Source: Meira nashicola (taxonomy: Eukaryota > Basidiomycota > Exobasidiomycetes > Exobasidiales > Brachybasidiaceae). Taken from it: a DNA stretch of 64,000 bases. Below the pieces are notes generated by a model, which saw only the letters and a list, made by a program, of their open reading frames with translations, was not told where the DNA came from and searched no databases. Of the stretch, positions 32,596 to 42,500 are shown piece after piece. The DNA is taken from the NCBI GenBank assembly GCA_001600355.1, contig BCJU01000001.1, positions 455,178 through 519,177 on the forward strand, written 5' to 3'. Every line of letters starts with the position of its first letter. The first letter of the stretch is position 1. Both the position numbers and the translations under genes were made by a program.

Positions 32596-33560
32596 TATGC
32601 TATGTATATATGACCTTATGGAAGAAAATAGATGGTGATATACCTCATAAAGCCATCTTTCATCAATCTTTCGTCTGTGCATCTAATCTCTATTGCATCC
32701 GCTAATCTGTATTAAAGTTTCTGTGGAGAATTGAGGATGTCGCTTTAACCGGCGGAGTGCCTGCTTTCAAAAACACTGATGGGAAAGCTGTGCACTACAT
32801 TTCTGTGCCGAGCATACATGCATTCATTATCATTTAGCGATAAAGCCACAACTATAAACACGTGTAAAGAGGGTAGAACTTAAACTCGGAATTGGGATTC
32901 ATGGATGACATAAGCACACAATTTCATCAGACCAAAGTCTTCTGTGAATTTTATACGCGCCTACACGCTGCGGTGTTCGGCCGAAGAAGTAATGCTTGAA
33001 GCGCTGATTCTCTCTTGTAGGCCCTAATTTTGACTACGCGCTGAGAGGTCAAGAGCCTTGTCGCTCATTATAAGCGCAATTGAGAAGTTTGGCTTTCGTA
33101 TTCTACCGCGGTCAAAAGGTGCAGCAGCAGTTTACCTGTACTAACGCAGGCATTCAATAGGCATTTCGAGTGTTTGTGCAATTGGCATTGGGTTCAAACT
33201 ACAATTTGATCATCTTCTTCTCTCACCGCTATCCGCCGTCGCGATTCAATACAAGAAGTGAGTATTGAAATGAAGGAAAAGAAGGAATGATATGATGCAG
33301 ATGCAAAGACAACATAAGACGACATTTCTCGACTTGATCGATTTGGACGAATTGGATGACAAAAGAGAAGGGAAAGATGGAAGAGAGAGTTGGGCGAATT
33401 GCACAGGATAGCATCAGAGATTATCTCGCACATTTCGACACAGGCATCAATAGTAGCAGAGCATCATAGTATCATCCCGACTGCCAACATAAAGAAACCG
33501 ACTTGAACGACGAAATACTGACCCATATATATCTTATTCTTTATCTTCCAGTATATCACC
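32596..33560. other. Divergent intergenic region upstream of eS7
   Basis: About 965 bases separate the small membrane protein (minus) from the ribosomal protein gene (plus). A pyrimidine-rich stretch ending CTTCCAG sits just upstream of the eS7 ATG and could be a 5' UTR intron acceptor, but I could not place a donor. No other gene is supported. Confidence 0.5.
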
Positions 33561-34154
33561 ATGGCATCGGTGTCCAACAAGATTTACCGCACAGGCAATG
33601 CGCCAGCTGGTCCCCCATCCGAAATCGAAACAACTGTTGCACAAGCCCTTTTGGATTTGGAAGCCAACGTTGCTGACTTAAAGGCAGAATTGCGCCCTTT
33701 GCAAATCTCTGCCGTTAAAGAGGTTGATGTCAAAGGAGGAAAGAAGGCAATCGTCATCTTTGTTCCCGTTCCTCAATTGAAGGCTTTCCACAAAATCCAA
33801 CAAAGACTCGTTCGTGAATTGGAAAAGAAATTCTCTGACCGCCATGTCGTTTTCGTTGGACAACGCCGTATCTTGCCTAAGCCAGGACGTTCATCCCGTG
33901 TCCAACAACCCCGTCCCCGCAGTCGTACATTGACAGCCGTTCATGATTCCATCTTGGAAGATTTAGTCTACCCAACTGAAATTACCGGAAAGCGTGTCCG
34001 TGTTGCAACTGACGGCAACAAGCTCATCAAATGCTTCCTCGACTCCAAGGATTCCACCAGCCTTGAATACAAATTGGACAGCTTCGCTGGTGTTTACCGT
34101 AAATTGACCGGAAAGGATGTTTCATTCATGTTCCGTGATGCTGATGGTATCTAA
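33561..34154 (+). CDS. 40S ribosomal protein S7 (eS7)
   Basis: The protein is 197 residues, the family's length. Signature segments include [18 protein letters not shown], then [17 protein letters not shown], then RRILPKP, and a C-terminal [14 protein letters not shown]. It is a small-subunit protein required for 18S rRNA maturation. The coding sequence is uninterrupted. Codon use is visibly more C-rich at third positions than in neighbouring regulatory genes, as expected for strong expression. Confidence 0.97.
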   Translation: MASVSNKIYRTGNAPAGPPSEIETTVAQALLDLEANVADLKAELRPLQISAVKEVDVKGGKKAIVIFVPVPQLKAFHKIQQRLVRELEKKFSDRHVVFVGQRRILPKPGRSSRVQQPRPRSRTLTAVHDSILEDLVYPTEITGKRVRVATDGNKLIKCFLDSKDSTSLEYKLDSFAGVYRKLTGKDVSFMFRDADGI

Positions 34155-35253
34155 TTGGATCTCGACAAGAATCAAAAGGACGAACACGGGTGGCGGTGCT
34201 TGCAAGTTGAGCGATGGCTGTGATCGTTGTTTCTTCAAGCAAAAATATGGTTTTGGCATTCGTAGAATGTACATCACCTTGTAAAAATGTTATTATCCAA
34301 TAAACTATGATGGTGAAAAGCGATCTCGTTTATTGGCGTATGGCAGTATTTCTACATACACACACGCACATATATTCTACATCATGATCATCATGTCACT
34401 ATAGCAGCTCATCTTTAAACCAAAAATCTCATTGATTTGCATTCCAATGTTGGGCATGGCAGTGTATCTTGTGTATAAAAATAAAAAGACACAAGAGGCT
34501 GTTTTTGTTGCATAGCTTGGTAAGGACGATCGTGCCGAACAACGGCGAATGGTTTTATATGCGATACATAACCACTTACCGTCTAGATTGAGTAATAAGT
34601 ATATAGAGATGAATAGCTCTAAAGTTCTCTCCAATTTGAATTTGACAAACGCAAAATCATCTTTCCATTCCCAGCTTTGATCTTGCTCCTCTTCGCATGG
34701 ACACATATGATCAATGCAAGAGATAGCTTCTGCTGGAAAAGCAGGAAGTAGGTGGTATCGGTTGTCATTTCTACGAGTGGGCGAAATAAATATGAAGAAG
34801 TAAAGATATTGCTAAAGAAGCAGACGATAAAGAATTTACTGATTATCATGGAGAATATGTGCAGGATTATGATAAAGAAAGCCGTGCTGCTCTTCGTACC
34901 TTAAAAGCAAGTGAAAGAAGGTACCGTTCATGCATTACCGGCAAAGCAAAACAAATGGAATCTATTACGGGGGCTAAAATTTTTACAACTTTCTTGGAAT
35001 TTCCTTCTTTCTCTTAATCGACATTTAATCCTGATTGAATCTACAAAATAAGATGTTGTCGTAATGAACAGAGGAAAGTGGAGAGAATTCACACGTAAGA
35101 AGAATTGCTCAGTTAGTGTTAGCGTGGCGCACAAATTTTTGTGTTAATATGCGTAAAGTCTAAATTTTTAAAATTAAAATCTGTCCGAAATCCGTGTATG
35201 AAAAAGTAGAATTATTGCTATCATCCCATCAACGGTTGTAGAAAGATTGCAAA
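34155..35253. other. Intergenic region, no supported gene
   Basis: About 1.1 kb lies between eS7 and GPN1, both on the plus strand. Minus-strand open frames at 34377-34706 and 34619-34849 overlap each other and have no domain, so I leave them out. No RNA gene is recognised. Confidence 0.55.
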
Positions 35254-36495
35254 ATGACGAGCTCTGTTGAAGAAGGTGCTGGTCCTTCAAGGGCAGAAGT
35301 GAAAGAAGGTGAACTTTTGCCACAGCAATTACCTAGAGCTACATCAATCATCGTAATTGGAATGGCTGGATCTGGTAAATCTACATTCACGTCTTGTTTG
35401 CAAAATTATCATGCAGATCAGAGGAAAGGAGAAAATACAAAAGATGAAGAAGCAGCTCCATATTTTGTCAATTTGGATCCAGCAGTAACACAATTGAATT
35501 ATTCACCCAATGTTGACATTCGCGATACAATCGATTATCAAAGATTGATGGAAGAGTATAATTTAGGACCGAATGGAGGTATTTTGACTGCACTCAATTT
35601 ATTTACTACAAAATTTGATCAAGTTTTAGGAATATTGGAAAAGAGAAGCAGTGATGTCGATCATATCATTTTGGATACACCCGGTCAAATTGAAATCTTT
35701 ACTTGGTCTGCTTCAGGTTCAATTATTACGGATGCTTTAGCAACTGCAATGCCAACAGTTGTTGCATATATTATTGACACTCCTAGAACATTGGCACCTG
35801 CAACATTTATGTCAAATATGCTTTATGCGTGTTCGATCATGTATAAAACAAAACTGCCCTTTATCATTGTTTTTAACAAAACTGACGTTCAAGATCATCA
35901 ATTTGCAATGGAATGGATGGAAGATTTTGAGAAATTTCAACATGCATTAAAAGAGACTAGAAATCCAACAGAACCAATCGATCCAAAAAATGGCGGAGCA
36001 TCCGTAAGAAGAGGCGATGGTGATGAAGGAACGTATATGAATAGCTTGATGAACAGTATGGCTCTCATCTTGGATGAATTTTATAAAAATTTAAGATCGG
36101 TTGGTGTATCATCAACGACGCAAGCCGGTATGGCAGACTTTTTCGATGCTGTAAAAGAAGCCCGAAAAGAGTATGTTGACGATTACAGACCTGAACTGGA
36201 TAGGATCGTAAAAGAACGAGCAGAGAAGAAAGAAAAGGATAAAAAAGTTCAATTGGACAAAATGATGAAAGATATGCGATTAAAAGGCAAAAAGAGTGCA
36301 GGCCAGACCGATGAAGAAGAAGAAGTATTGCATGAGAATCTTGATCCGGAATACGAAGGTGACGGCCAAATTATTGATCCAGATGTAGATGAAGATATTC
36401 AAGATGCTCAGGAAGATATGTTCCCAAGTGCTGGCGCTCAATTTGCTAGAGATGGGAGCGCTTGGCCAAGGCAATTTGGACGAATTGACATGTGA
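35254..36495 (+). CDS. GPN-loop GTPase 1 (Npa3/GPN1)
   Basis: The protein is 413 residues and intronless. The P-loop is GMAGSGKST at residues 36-44. NLDPAVTQLNY follows, then the defining Gly-Pro-Asn loop in YNLGPNGGILTALNL near 105. The G3 motif is DTPGQIEIF near 143, and FNKTDV supplies guanine specificity. Family members assemble and import RNA polymerase II into the nucleus. The C-terminal ~100 residues are a charged, Lys- then Asp/Glu-rich tail, as in Npa3. The 3' end converges with the next gene, 85 bases away. Confidence 0.95.
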   Translation: MTSSVEEGAGPSRAEVKEGELLPQQLPRATSIIVIGMAGSGKSTFTSCLQNYHADQRKGENTKDEEAAPYFVNLDPAVTQLNYSPNVDIRDTIDYQRLMEEYNLGPNGGILTALNLFTTKFDQVLGILEKRSSDVDHIILDTPGQIEIFTWSASGSIITDALATAMPTVVAYIIDTPRTLAPATFMSNMLYACSIMYKTKLPFIIVFNKTDVQDHQFAMEWMEDFEKFQHALKETRNPTEPIDPKNGGASVRRGDGDEGTYMNSLMNSMALILDEFYKNLRSVGVSSTTQAGMADFFDAVKEARKEYVDDYRPELDRIVKERAEKKEKDKKVQLDKMMKDMRLKGKKSAGQTDEEEEVLHENLDPEYEGDGQIIDPDVDEDIQDAQEDMFPSAGAQFARDGSAWPRQFGRIDM

Positions 36496-36580
36496 TATTC
36501 TTCAGCAGTCTCTCACAAAATGCACTACAAACAATCATTTCTATTCATACATTTTGTAAACATACAATACAGTTGTAATT

Positions 36581-38737
36581 CTATAACAGATGTGCTAGTT
36601 GCACAATGCGGTTCTTTCCATCCTTGTTCAAAAGGATTTGTTGTGCACAAATACGTAAAATTTGTTCGTCTGTCGGATTATGAATTGTTGCTAATTTCTC
36701 ACGTATCTCTAACAACCAAGGCGCATAATTGCTAGACCCAAATCGAAAAGATTTGCGAACGCTGCATAAGAGGGTATCTTTGATGAGTTGGCGTATGCGA
36801 TATGGAGAAGCTCTCACATTGAAGCTCTTTTGATCATGCTCTACTATACTTGCGAAGGAGGGAGAGAAAGAAGCCGTAGATGCAGAATGATGACCTCCTT
36901 GATGTACACCTCCGAATCCATTCTGACATGATTCTAGCCATGATTCGACTACACTTTCGGTTTTAGGATGAAATTTGGCATTCAACGAAGCAACAACTTC
37001 CTGGATAAGATACGCAAGCGGAAGATCTCCAATAGCCAGACTTGCTTGTAAAGCATGATCAAGAGCGTTTATACGAGCAGTCAAGTTCCAGTTGTTGTGA
37101 AAGCGAGTACGTGAAATAAAGTTTAAAAACATTCCACGTAAATCGTTTAGTGGACCAATTTTACGCAATACTTGATCGAGTTCACTTTGTTCACAATGAT
37201 CAAACGGCTTGCTTTCTCCTCCACATTTGACAGCATGACTTTTGTGTAATCGAAAGATAGCTTTAAAGATGCTTGGGGTATTGGTTTTGATAGTTCCATA
37301 GCCATACCCAAACAGTAATAGTCGTACAGCCGATTCGAGATCTTTGACACCAACCTGGTAATTGAGCACTAACCCGTAAAGATGTTCTTCTACAGGAACC
37401 CGATCATCCTGCATCATTTGCAATGCGTCTTGAAAGAGGGCCTGTTGGTATCCTAAAGGAGAATCATGTATCCGTAATGGTAATTTGTTGATACCTGCAC
37501 GAATCTCTTCTGAATTTATAGAAGCACAGCATTTCAAGTACTCTGAATAAGGCTTTCCGCTTCGAGTATCAACCTTGCTTAATTCTCTATATTGCTGCAG
37601 CCAAGATCTTGCGCCTATTATGTCTCCTATCTTTGTTCTTGCACGAATTAAAGAAGTCCAAACATGTTCGCATTCTCGCCAATGTGAAATTTCCACTTGA
37701 TTTCCCGCTTCGCCATACAGATCTGGCATATGCATGCATTTCCTCTCGCTCATTGGTAAGTTTCTTTGTCTTGCAATAGTATTCGCCCACCAACACAAAA
37801 TTTTCTCTCCTAGATCTGGCCTTCCTATATTGCTGAATCCATCAATAGCTGAAGTTATAATACTAGTAGGGACTGCAAGGCAATCAATATCTTCGTATGA
37901 CATTGTCCCATGAACCGCTCTCAATTGTGCTTCGTGAAAGGGAACACGACTAAGTTGAAGGAGTACCAAAGATAAACATTGCCTAAAGGGTTTGAGTTCA
38001 ACGTGTATCGAAAGAAGACGTAAGATCGAAGCCACACTATGTGTCGAAGGTAGGATGTTCACCGCATTTGCAAAATCATACAGAGAAACAGCGGCAAAAA
38101 GTGCTAACGTTTGAACGGGTACTTTACTGAGATCTTCATTCGATTTAAGTTGTGAGGGTTTCCAAGTGCTTTGGGAGCCAGGAAGCCTTTGTTGTATCCG
38201 ATCCCAATCTGAACCATATGATCTGCCGACTTTGGCTAGAGCTTGAATCATTCTATCGAATTGAGATTGATTGATGAATAAGGTGTCGTCGTTTTGTTTC
38301 CCTTGCAAGATAGGTATAACTGAAGCTAGAACAGCAGACATCGGTTCAATAATCTGACCTTCTTCTATTTGTTTAACCATATATTTTAGCCTCTTTAACA
38401 CTTTCATCTTGGTATCCAAGTTTACGTTCTGGTACGGGTCTATTCGCGTACTCTTATTATACTCTTGTGTCGTTTTTGGAAGAAGAATTTGCATAGACTG
38501 TTCGACATTTCCGTACGAACGAAAGCCTATATGAGAATCTATGAGTAATGACATACCAGAAATCGATTGATGCGTATTCATTGATGCCTTTGTTGGTACA
38601 GAAGTAGTAAAACTTCTTACTGATAAAGCTATTCCTTTTTGAACTGGTTGTTGATATAATTCTTTTGACCAGCTTTGAACGACATTGTAGAAACCAATAA
38701 AGGCTCTACGTGTTCTTTGATCAACCATCGCTCTCAT
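36581..38737 (-). CDS. Uncharacterised protein, possibly mitochondrial
   Basis: The protein is 718 residues and intronless. The N-terminus (residues 1-50) has many Arg and no acidic residues other than D6 and E27, followed by VRSFTTSVP, resembling a mitochondrial presequence with a cleavage region. The remainder is predicted mostly helical by composition, with repeated leucine-rich segments and Trp-Leu pairs. That would fit an alpha-solenoid of the pentatricopeptide or similar type, but I cannot identify clear repeats. I do not recognise an orthologue. A pair of palindromes lies upstream (38838-38882). Coding status is secure from length; function is unknown. Confidence 0.7.
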   Translation of the reverse strand: MRAMVDQRTRRAFIGFYNVVQSWSKELYQQPVQKGIALSVRSFTTSVPTKASMNTHQSISGMSLLIDSHIGFRSYGNVEQSMQILLPKTTQEYNKSTRIDPYQNVNLDTKMKVLKRLKYMVKQIEEGQIIEPMSAVLASVIPILQGKQNDDTLFINQSQFDRMIQALAKVGRSYGSDWDRIQQRLPGSQSTWKPSQLKSNEDLSKVPVQTLALFAAVSLYDFANAVNILPSTHSVASILRLLSIHVELKPFRQCLSLVLLQLSRVPFHEAQLRAVHGTMSYEDIDCLAVPTSIITSAIDGFSNIGRPDLGEKILCWWANTIARQRNLPMSERKCMHMPDLYGEAGNQVEISHWRECEHVWTSLIRARTKIGDIIGARSWLQQYRELSKVDTRSGKPYSEYLKCCASINSEEIRAGINKLPLRIHDSPLGYQQALFQDALQMMQDDRVPVEEHLYGLVLNYQVGVKDLESAVRLLLFGYGYGTIKTNTPSIFKAIFRLHKSHAVKCGGESKPFDHCEQSELDQVLRKIGPLNDLRGMFLNFISRTRFHNNWNLTARINALDHALQASLAIGDLPLAYLIQEVVASLNAKFHPKTESVVESWLESCQNGFGGVHQGGHHSASTASFSPSFASIVEHDQKSFNVRASPYRIRQLIKDTLLCSVRKSFRFGSSNYAPWLLEIREKLATIHNPTDEQILRICAQQILLNKDGKNRIVQLAHLL

Positions 38738-38837
38738 CTTACCGACAAACCATCATTATTGCAAGTAAGCGATCGTATGCTAAGATAGAAGAAGAAAAAG
38801 TATGACATTAAGCGCGAAAAGAAAAAAAAAGAGTTTG

Positions 38838-38882
38838 TCTAGTCTAGACTAGAATTATTTTACGAAGCTAGTCCGGCGCCGG
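38838..38882. promoter_or_regulatory. Two palindromes in the promoter of the gene at 36581-38737
   Basis: TCTAGTCTAGACTAGA at 38838-38853 is a perfect 16-bp palindrome. CCGGCGCCGG at 38873-38882 is a perfect 10-bp palindrome. They are separated by 19 bases and lie 100-145 bases upstream of the start codon. Both could be sites for dimeric transcription factors. No known factor is assigned. Confidence 0.45.
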
Positions 38883-38986
38883 CGCATTTATTCGCGCGAC
38901 ACTCGCACGATCAAATTGCTTGAAGGACTTTAGATCAAATTTTATCTTCAAACCCACAAGCATTCGTTTGAGTATGTAGAGTCTAT

Positions 38987-39659
38987 TCATGGACTTGAAT
39001 GCCTTTTTAATCGTTTGGCACGTTTGCTACTCTCAGGTTTGCCATTGTCAGAACTTGAAGAAGAGGAGGAAGATGAACCTGATTGTTCTTCTTCTCTCTT
39101 TGGACGTTTCTGTTGATATGGAAGTTTATTAGCAAGTAAGTGATTAAAACCTTTTTCGGTGTTCCATGAAATTGTACGATCTTTTCTCATCTTTTCCGCT
39201 TGTTTTACATTTGGAGGATTTGGAAATGGTTTAGGTAATTTACGTTTTTTACCTGCTTTCATCCTTTCTTCTACAATCGCAACAGACCAATTTGCATGCT
39301 TTTGCTTTCTTGCATGTGCTGATTCCATTTCAGCTTCATGTGTTTTTGCGAATTTTGGTTCTTTTTCTTGGAAATGATTTGAGATTTCATGATGATAGGA
39401 AATCTTTCCATTATATAACGTATACTTGCCTTTATGAAAGTCCTTTATGAAAGTTAAGAGAACCAGGTGCTACTGTTCTACTTGACATGCTTTCTTTGGA
39501 ATCGGTATCAGAATATCCTAATTCGGACTGACTATATGGACGATATTCGATTGATGAACCACTCGAATCGGAGGAAGTAGAGTGCGTTGATGTTGAGAGG
39601 CAGTTACCTAATGATTGTGCCCAAAACAAGAAAAAGACAAATAAAGCACAAGATGTCAT
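38987..39659 (-). pseudogene. Secreted-protein family member A, frameshifted
   Basis: This is the most distal copy of the tandem family. From the ATG at 39659 the frame gives a hydrophobic signal peptide (CALFVFFLFWAQSLG), a Ser-rich stretch, SDTDSKESMSS and VAPGSLNFHKG, then stops. The remaining family blocks (FPNPPNVKQAEKM, then GFNHLLANKLPYQQKRPK, a nine-Ser run and a basic C-terminus) lie in another frame down to 38987. The break coincides with a perfect 13-bp tandem duplication at 39429-39454. The locus is 673 bases; without one repeat it would be 660, a multiple of three, corresponding to about 219 residues. It is either a recent pseudogene, a strain polymorphism or an assembly error. 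Confidence 0.72.
39429..39454. repeat. 13-bp perfect tandem duplication breaking a reading frame
   Basis: CCTTTATGAAAGT occurs twice back to back on the plus strand (39429-39441 and 39442-39454). It lies inside the coding region of family member A and shifts the frame exactly where the protein similarity to its paralogues changes frame. Confidence 0.95.
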
Positions 39660-39876
39660 TCTGATAAAGATAGAGAAAACGGTTGACAAAGTGAGAACAA
39701 GTCAAGAAGGCCCTTTTAAGTCTTACTCATAACCAGAAAAACTTTGCTGACAAACACGATTACACAGCACTTCCGTGATAAAAAATACACAATCTTGGTG
39801 AAAAATGAGGAGGCGATGAACATTGTGTAAAAAAAAGCGAATACAAAGAAGTGTATGAAGAGCGTACGATTGGATT

Positions 39877-40055
39877 TCAACAAGGAATATTTGTGCTTAG
39901 TGACTCCTTTTTGCGTTTCGCAGAAGTGCCGGAAGAAGAATCAGATCCTTTTGGTCCTGGTGAAGAAGATCTTCCTGATTCAGACGATTCAGAAGCACGT
40001 CTTGTACGTTTTTGCGAAATTTTTATGGGTAATAATCTAGAGAAATTCTTATACA
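39877..40055 (-). pseudogene. Probable C-terminal relic of a further family member
   Basis: A minus-strand frame reads YKNFSRLLPIKISQKRTRR followed by a Ser-rich, basic tail (SSESGRSSSPG, GTSAKRKKES). Members B and D have YKYLTAKRLPHGQKRSR and RYLHAKKLPPGQRR at the equivalent place, and A has a similar Ser run and Lys/Arg tail. No signal peptide or upstream family blocks are found in the ~130 bases before member B's stop. I read this as a decayed remnant of a copy between A and B; similarity by composition alone cannot be excluded. Confidence 0.4.
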
Positions 40056-40185
40056 TAATCACGGGCTGAATAAACAAAGTAAATAAGAAAATACAGAAAT
40101 GACGAAACAATTTGACAAAAAGTATAAAAGAATGGAGAGAATACACAAAAAAAGTCAAAATCTTAAACTATTGCTGTCCAAAATA

Positions 40186-41034
40186 TCATTCAGCTTCAGA
40201 AGATGAAGATGAAGACCACATATCATCAAGTTCTCTACTTCTTTTTTGACCGTGAGGAAGTCTTTTTGCCGTTAAATATTTATAACCTTTACCTTTACCA
40301 TTACGAAAAACGATTTTACGACTATTGACTAATTGATCTGCCACTTCACGAGTTGGAATTCGTGGTACTTTATTCATTGATTTTTTATTTTGAATTGGAC
40401 CGTGTTGAAGATTACCTTTTTTAATTCCTTGATAATCTTTACGATGTTTAACTTTTTTTGCAATACTAGATTTATAAGCTTTTGAGTGTAATTCTGTATT
40501 ATGATCATTTGGTTTCACATAATGGTGTCCTTCATAAAAGCCTGTACGATCTTCATAAGCTTTACCAATCACTTTATGATATTTTGCCATATGATGATGA
40601 AAATTATATCCTTTCTCATGAAATTGTGGTGTTCCAGCAGCAAATTGTTTGCCATGATGACTACTTGCCGAATCAGTATCGGAAATCGGTGTTAATGAAC
40701 GATCACTTGAAGATGAACTACTCATGCCTGATTCTCTTGGGCGTTTACGGCTTGTACCTTCATCTTCTGAAGGAGGGAATTTATGGAAAGTGATTAATTT
40801 TGATTTAGGAACTTTCTCGTCTTTATCAGAATGACCAAAAGAGCCAGAAGGAGAGAGGGGAGGAGAGGCAGGAATGCGAGGAGAAGATGGCGCACTACTC
40901 ATATTTTCGTCAGAATGACCATGAGAGGCAGAAGGAGAGGCAAGACTGCTACCTGAGCCGATAGATAAACATTCGCTTGAGAGCAATAAAAAGAATGCCC
41001 AAAAGAAGGCAAATTCAAAAAAGTAAGACTTCAT
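40186..41034 (-). CDS. Predicted secreted protein, family member B
   Basis: The protein is 282 residues and intact. The signal peptide is residues 1 to about 24 (hydrophobic FFEFAFFWAFFLLLSSE). A Ser/Pro/His-rich segment carries two GHSD repeats (residues 39-42 and 67-70). The family core follows: ISDTDSASS (117-125), AAGTPQFHEKGYNFHH (132-147), KYHKVIGKAY (151-160), KKVKHRKDYQGI (193-204), NLQHGP (208-213), VPRIPT (223-228) and YKYLTAKRLPHGQKR (251-265). The tail is acidic and Ser-rich. The mature part has no cysteine and is His/Lys-rich. The KKVKHRK block resembles a nuclear-localisation signal. I do not recognise the family; a secreted effector-like role is inferred from the signal peptide and the tandem array. 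Confidence 0.8.
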   Translation of the reverse strand: MKSYFFEFAFFWAFFLLLSSECLSIGSGSSLASPSASHGHSDENMSSAPSSPRIPASPPLSPSGSFGHSDKDEKVPKSKLITFHKFPPSEDEGTSRKRPRESGMSSSSSSDRSLTPISDTDSASSHHGKQFAAGTPQFHEKGYNFHHHMAKYHKVIGKAYEDRTGFYEGHHYVKPNDHNTELHSKAYKSSIAKKVKHRKDYQGIKKGNLQHGPIQNKKSMNKVPRIPTREVADQLVNSRKIVFRNGKGKGYKYLTAKRLPHGQKRSRELDDMWSSSSSSEAE

Positions 41035-41162
41035 TTTATCACAAATGATGAAGGAGAGGAGAGGAGAATATTAAGAGCAAAAAATTGCCTTAAAAAGCTT
41101 ATATATTTGCTTATGCAAACTCAGAACCCCGAATCAATTGCCTTAAAACTTATGCTGTTTCA

Positions 41163-41215
41163 AATCAGTCTATTATACACAAACTTATAAACCCCGAACT
41201 GGTATGCAAAGCGTA
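41163..41215 (-). promoter_or_regulatory. Upstream block shared by family members B and C
   Basis: This 53-base block lies 129-181 bases upstream of member B's start. It aligns without gaps to 42501-42553 upstream of member C, with about 45 of 53 bases identical. The best-kept core is CACAAACTTATAAACC, and the block ends in AAAGCGTA. Intergenic conservation at the same distance from two paralogues suggests a duplicated promoter element, or simply the flank copied with the gene. Confidence 0.6.
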
Positions 41216-41321
41216 GTATAAACACTTATATACTTACTTAAGATATGTTAATGATAAAGATTGAAATATGAAGAGAATAAATACTTATAAAGATATCAAC
41301 CAACGTTAATGATTACGATTT

Positions 41322-42377
41322 TTAATGTTTACCACCTTTTAAAAGAGGTTCTTTAAGAGAGTCGCCCGAATAATTGCCTTCGCTGCTATGATCTGATGCG
41401 CTAGGTGAATTTGATTTACCGCCTCCTAATTTTCGAACAGGTAAACGTTTACCAACTTTATGAGAACTGCGTGAGCGATAATAATCTTGAGTAGGAAAGG
41501 TGATTAAGTCTTTAGTACTATCCTGTTTTACTGGAGAACGTGGAGGTGAGGTAGTAGGGGGGACTGAAGTATGAACAGCTTGCTCCTTAACTTGCTTCTT
41601 TTCTGTTGTTGTAGTTGGAGCAGGAGTAGTAGTATGAATAACTGGCTTTCTTGCTGTTTGTCTTTGAGCATATATAGGAGTTAAAGTATAAGTATGAGTA
41701 ACTTCTTTATTTGCTGTTGTTTTTTGATCATGTACAGGAGCATGTACAGGATCAATAGCAATACCTTTACCTTTTTCAGACGCTGAAAGTCTACCCTTTT
41801 GAACGACTGGCTTCTTTTCCACAAGATAATGATGTCCTTTACGTCTTTCAAAGTCCGGATGCGAATCTTTTATCTTTTCTAAAGCTTCCCTCCTAGTAGG
41901 AGCTTTTGGAAAATCTTTCTTTTTGACGGCATCTTTTTTTGCAGTTTTTACGCCCGGTTTTAAATTTTCTTCTAAAAGACCTTTATAAAGTTTTCTATGT
42001 TTTAACTTTTTTTTCTTACTCGAATTTGATTCAGCATAATGTTCTTCTGCTTCTTGTTTATAATGCCTTTGATTATATGCATCACCAAAAACTTGATGAT
42101 ATTTAACCTTTGCATGATGAAATCCATACATCTTTTCATGAAATCGGGGACTGCCCGGTGAAAATATACGACCATGATCGCTTGGAGCAGAATCAGTATC
42201 TTCTATTGGAGTTAAAGAATCATGTTCTGAAACGGAACTAGAATCTGAAGAAGAAGAAGGGTTTTCTTCATAAGCTCTTTTAGGAAACAAGTCATTATTG
42301 CTAGCACAACAACAATAACTTGAAATGATTGCTGATAGTGCAAAGAGGAAGTATAAAAAATAATAGCCTTGCTTCAT
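41322..42377 (-). CDS. Predicted secreted protein, family member C with repeat insert
   Basis: The protein is 351 residues and intact. The signal peptide is residues 1 to about 25 (YYFLYFLFALSAIISS, then CCCAS). Family blocks: IEDTDSAPS (58-66), SPGSPRFHEKMYGFHH (73-88), KYHQVFGDAY (92-101), KLKHRKLYKGL (124-134), NLKPG (138-142), FPKAPTRREALEKI (156-169) and HHYLVEKKP (182-190). It differs from its paralogues by an insert at about 195-300. The insert contains three imperfect ~20-residue Thr/Val/His-rich repeats (around 214-273). A second KRLPVRK block follows at 310-316. The tail is Ser/Gly-rich. Its upstream region shares a block with member B. The family is unrecognised. Confidence 0.8.
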   Translation of the reverse strand: MKQGYYFLYFLFALSAIISSYCCCASNNDLFPKRAYEENPSSSSDSSSVSEHDSLTPIEDTDSAPSDHGRIFSPGSPRFHEKMYGFHHAKVKYHQVFGDAYNQRHYKQEAEEHYAESNSSKKKKLKHRKLYKGLLEENLKPGVKTAKKDAVKKKDFPKAPTRREALEKIKDSHPDFERRKGHHYLVEKKPVVQKGRLSASEKGKGIAIDPVHAPVHDQKTTANKEVTHTYTLTPIYAQRQTARKPVIHTTTPAPTTTTEKKQVKEQAVHTSVPPTTSPPRSPVKQDSTKDLITFPTQDYYRSRSSHKVGKRLPVRKLGGGKSNSPSASDHSSEGNYSGDSLKEPLLKGGKH

Positions 42378-42500
42378 CTTGGGTCAAAACATGTATTGAG
42401 GGACAAAAGCAAGATTATGAAGTATAAATAGCTATATTTTTTTTTTTTTTTTTCACTTTTTGGCAAATACGCAAGAAAGGTATACAAATTTTAAGACCCG

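Noticed and set aside
34377..34849. Two overlapping minus-strand open frames between eS7 and GPN1
   Set aside because: They lack conserved motifs, plausible splice structure and a distinct codon bias.
39432..39659. An intron as the explanation for the frame change in member A
   Set aside because: No GT donor lies between the last conserved block and the stop; the perfect 13-bp duplication accounts for the shift.
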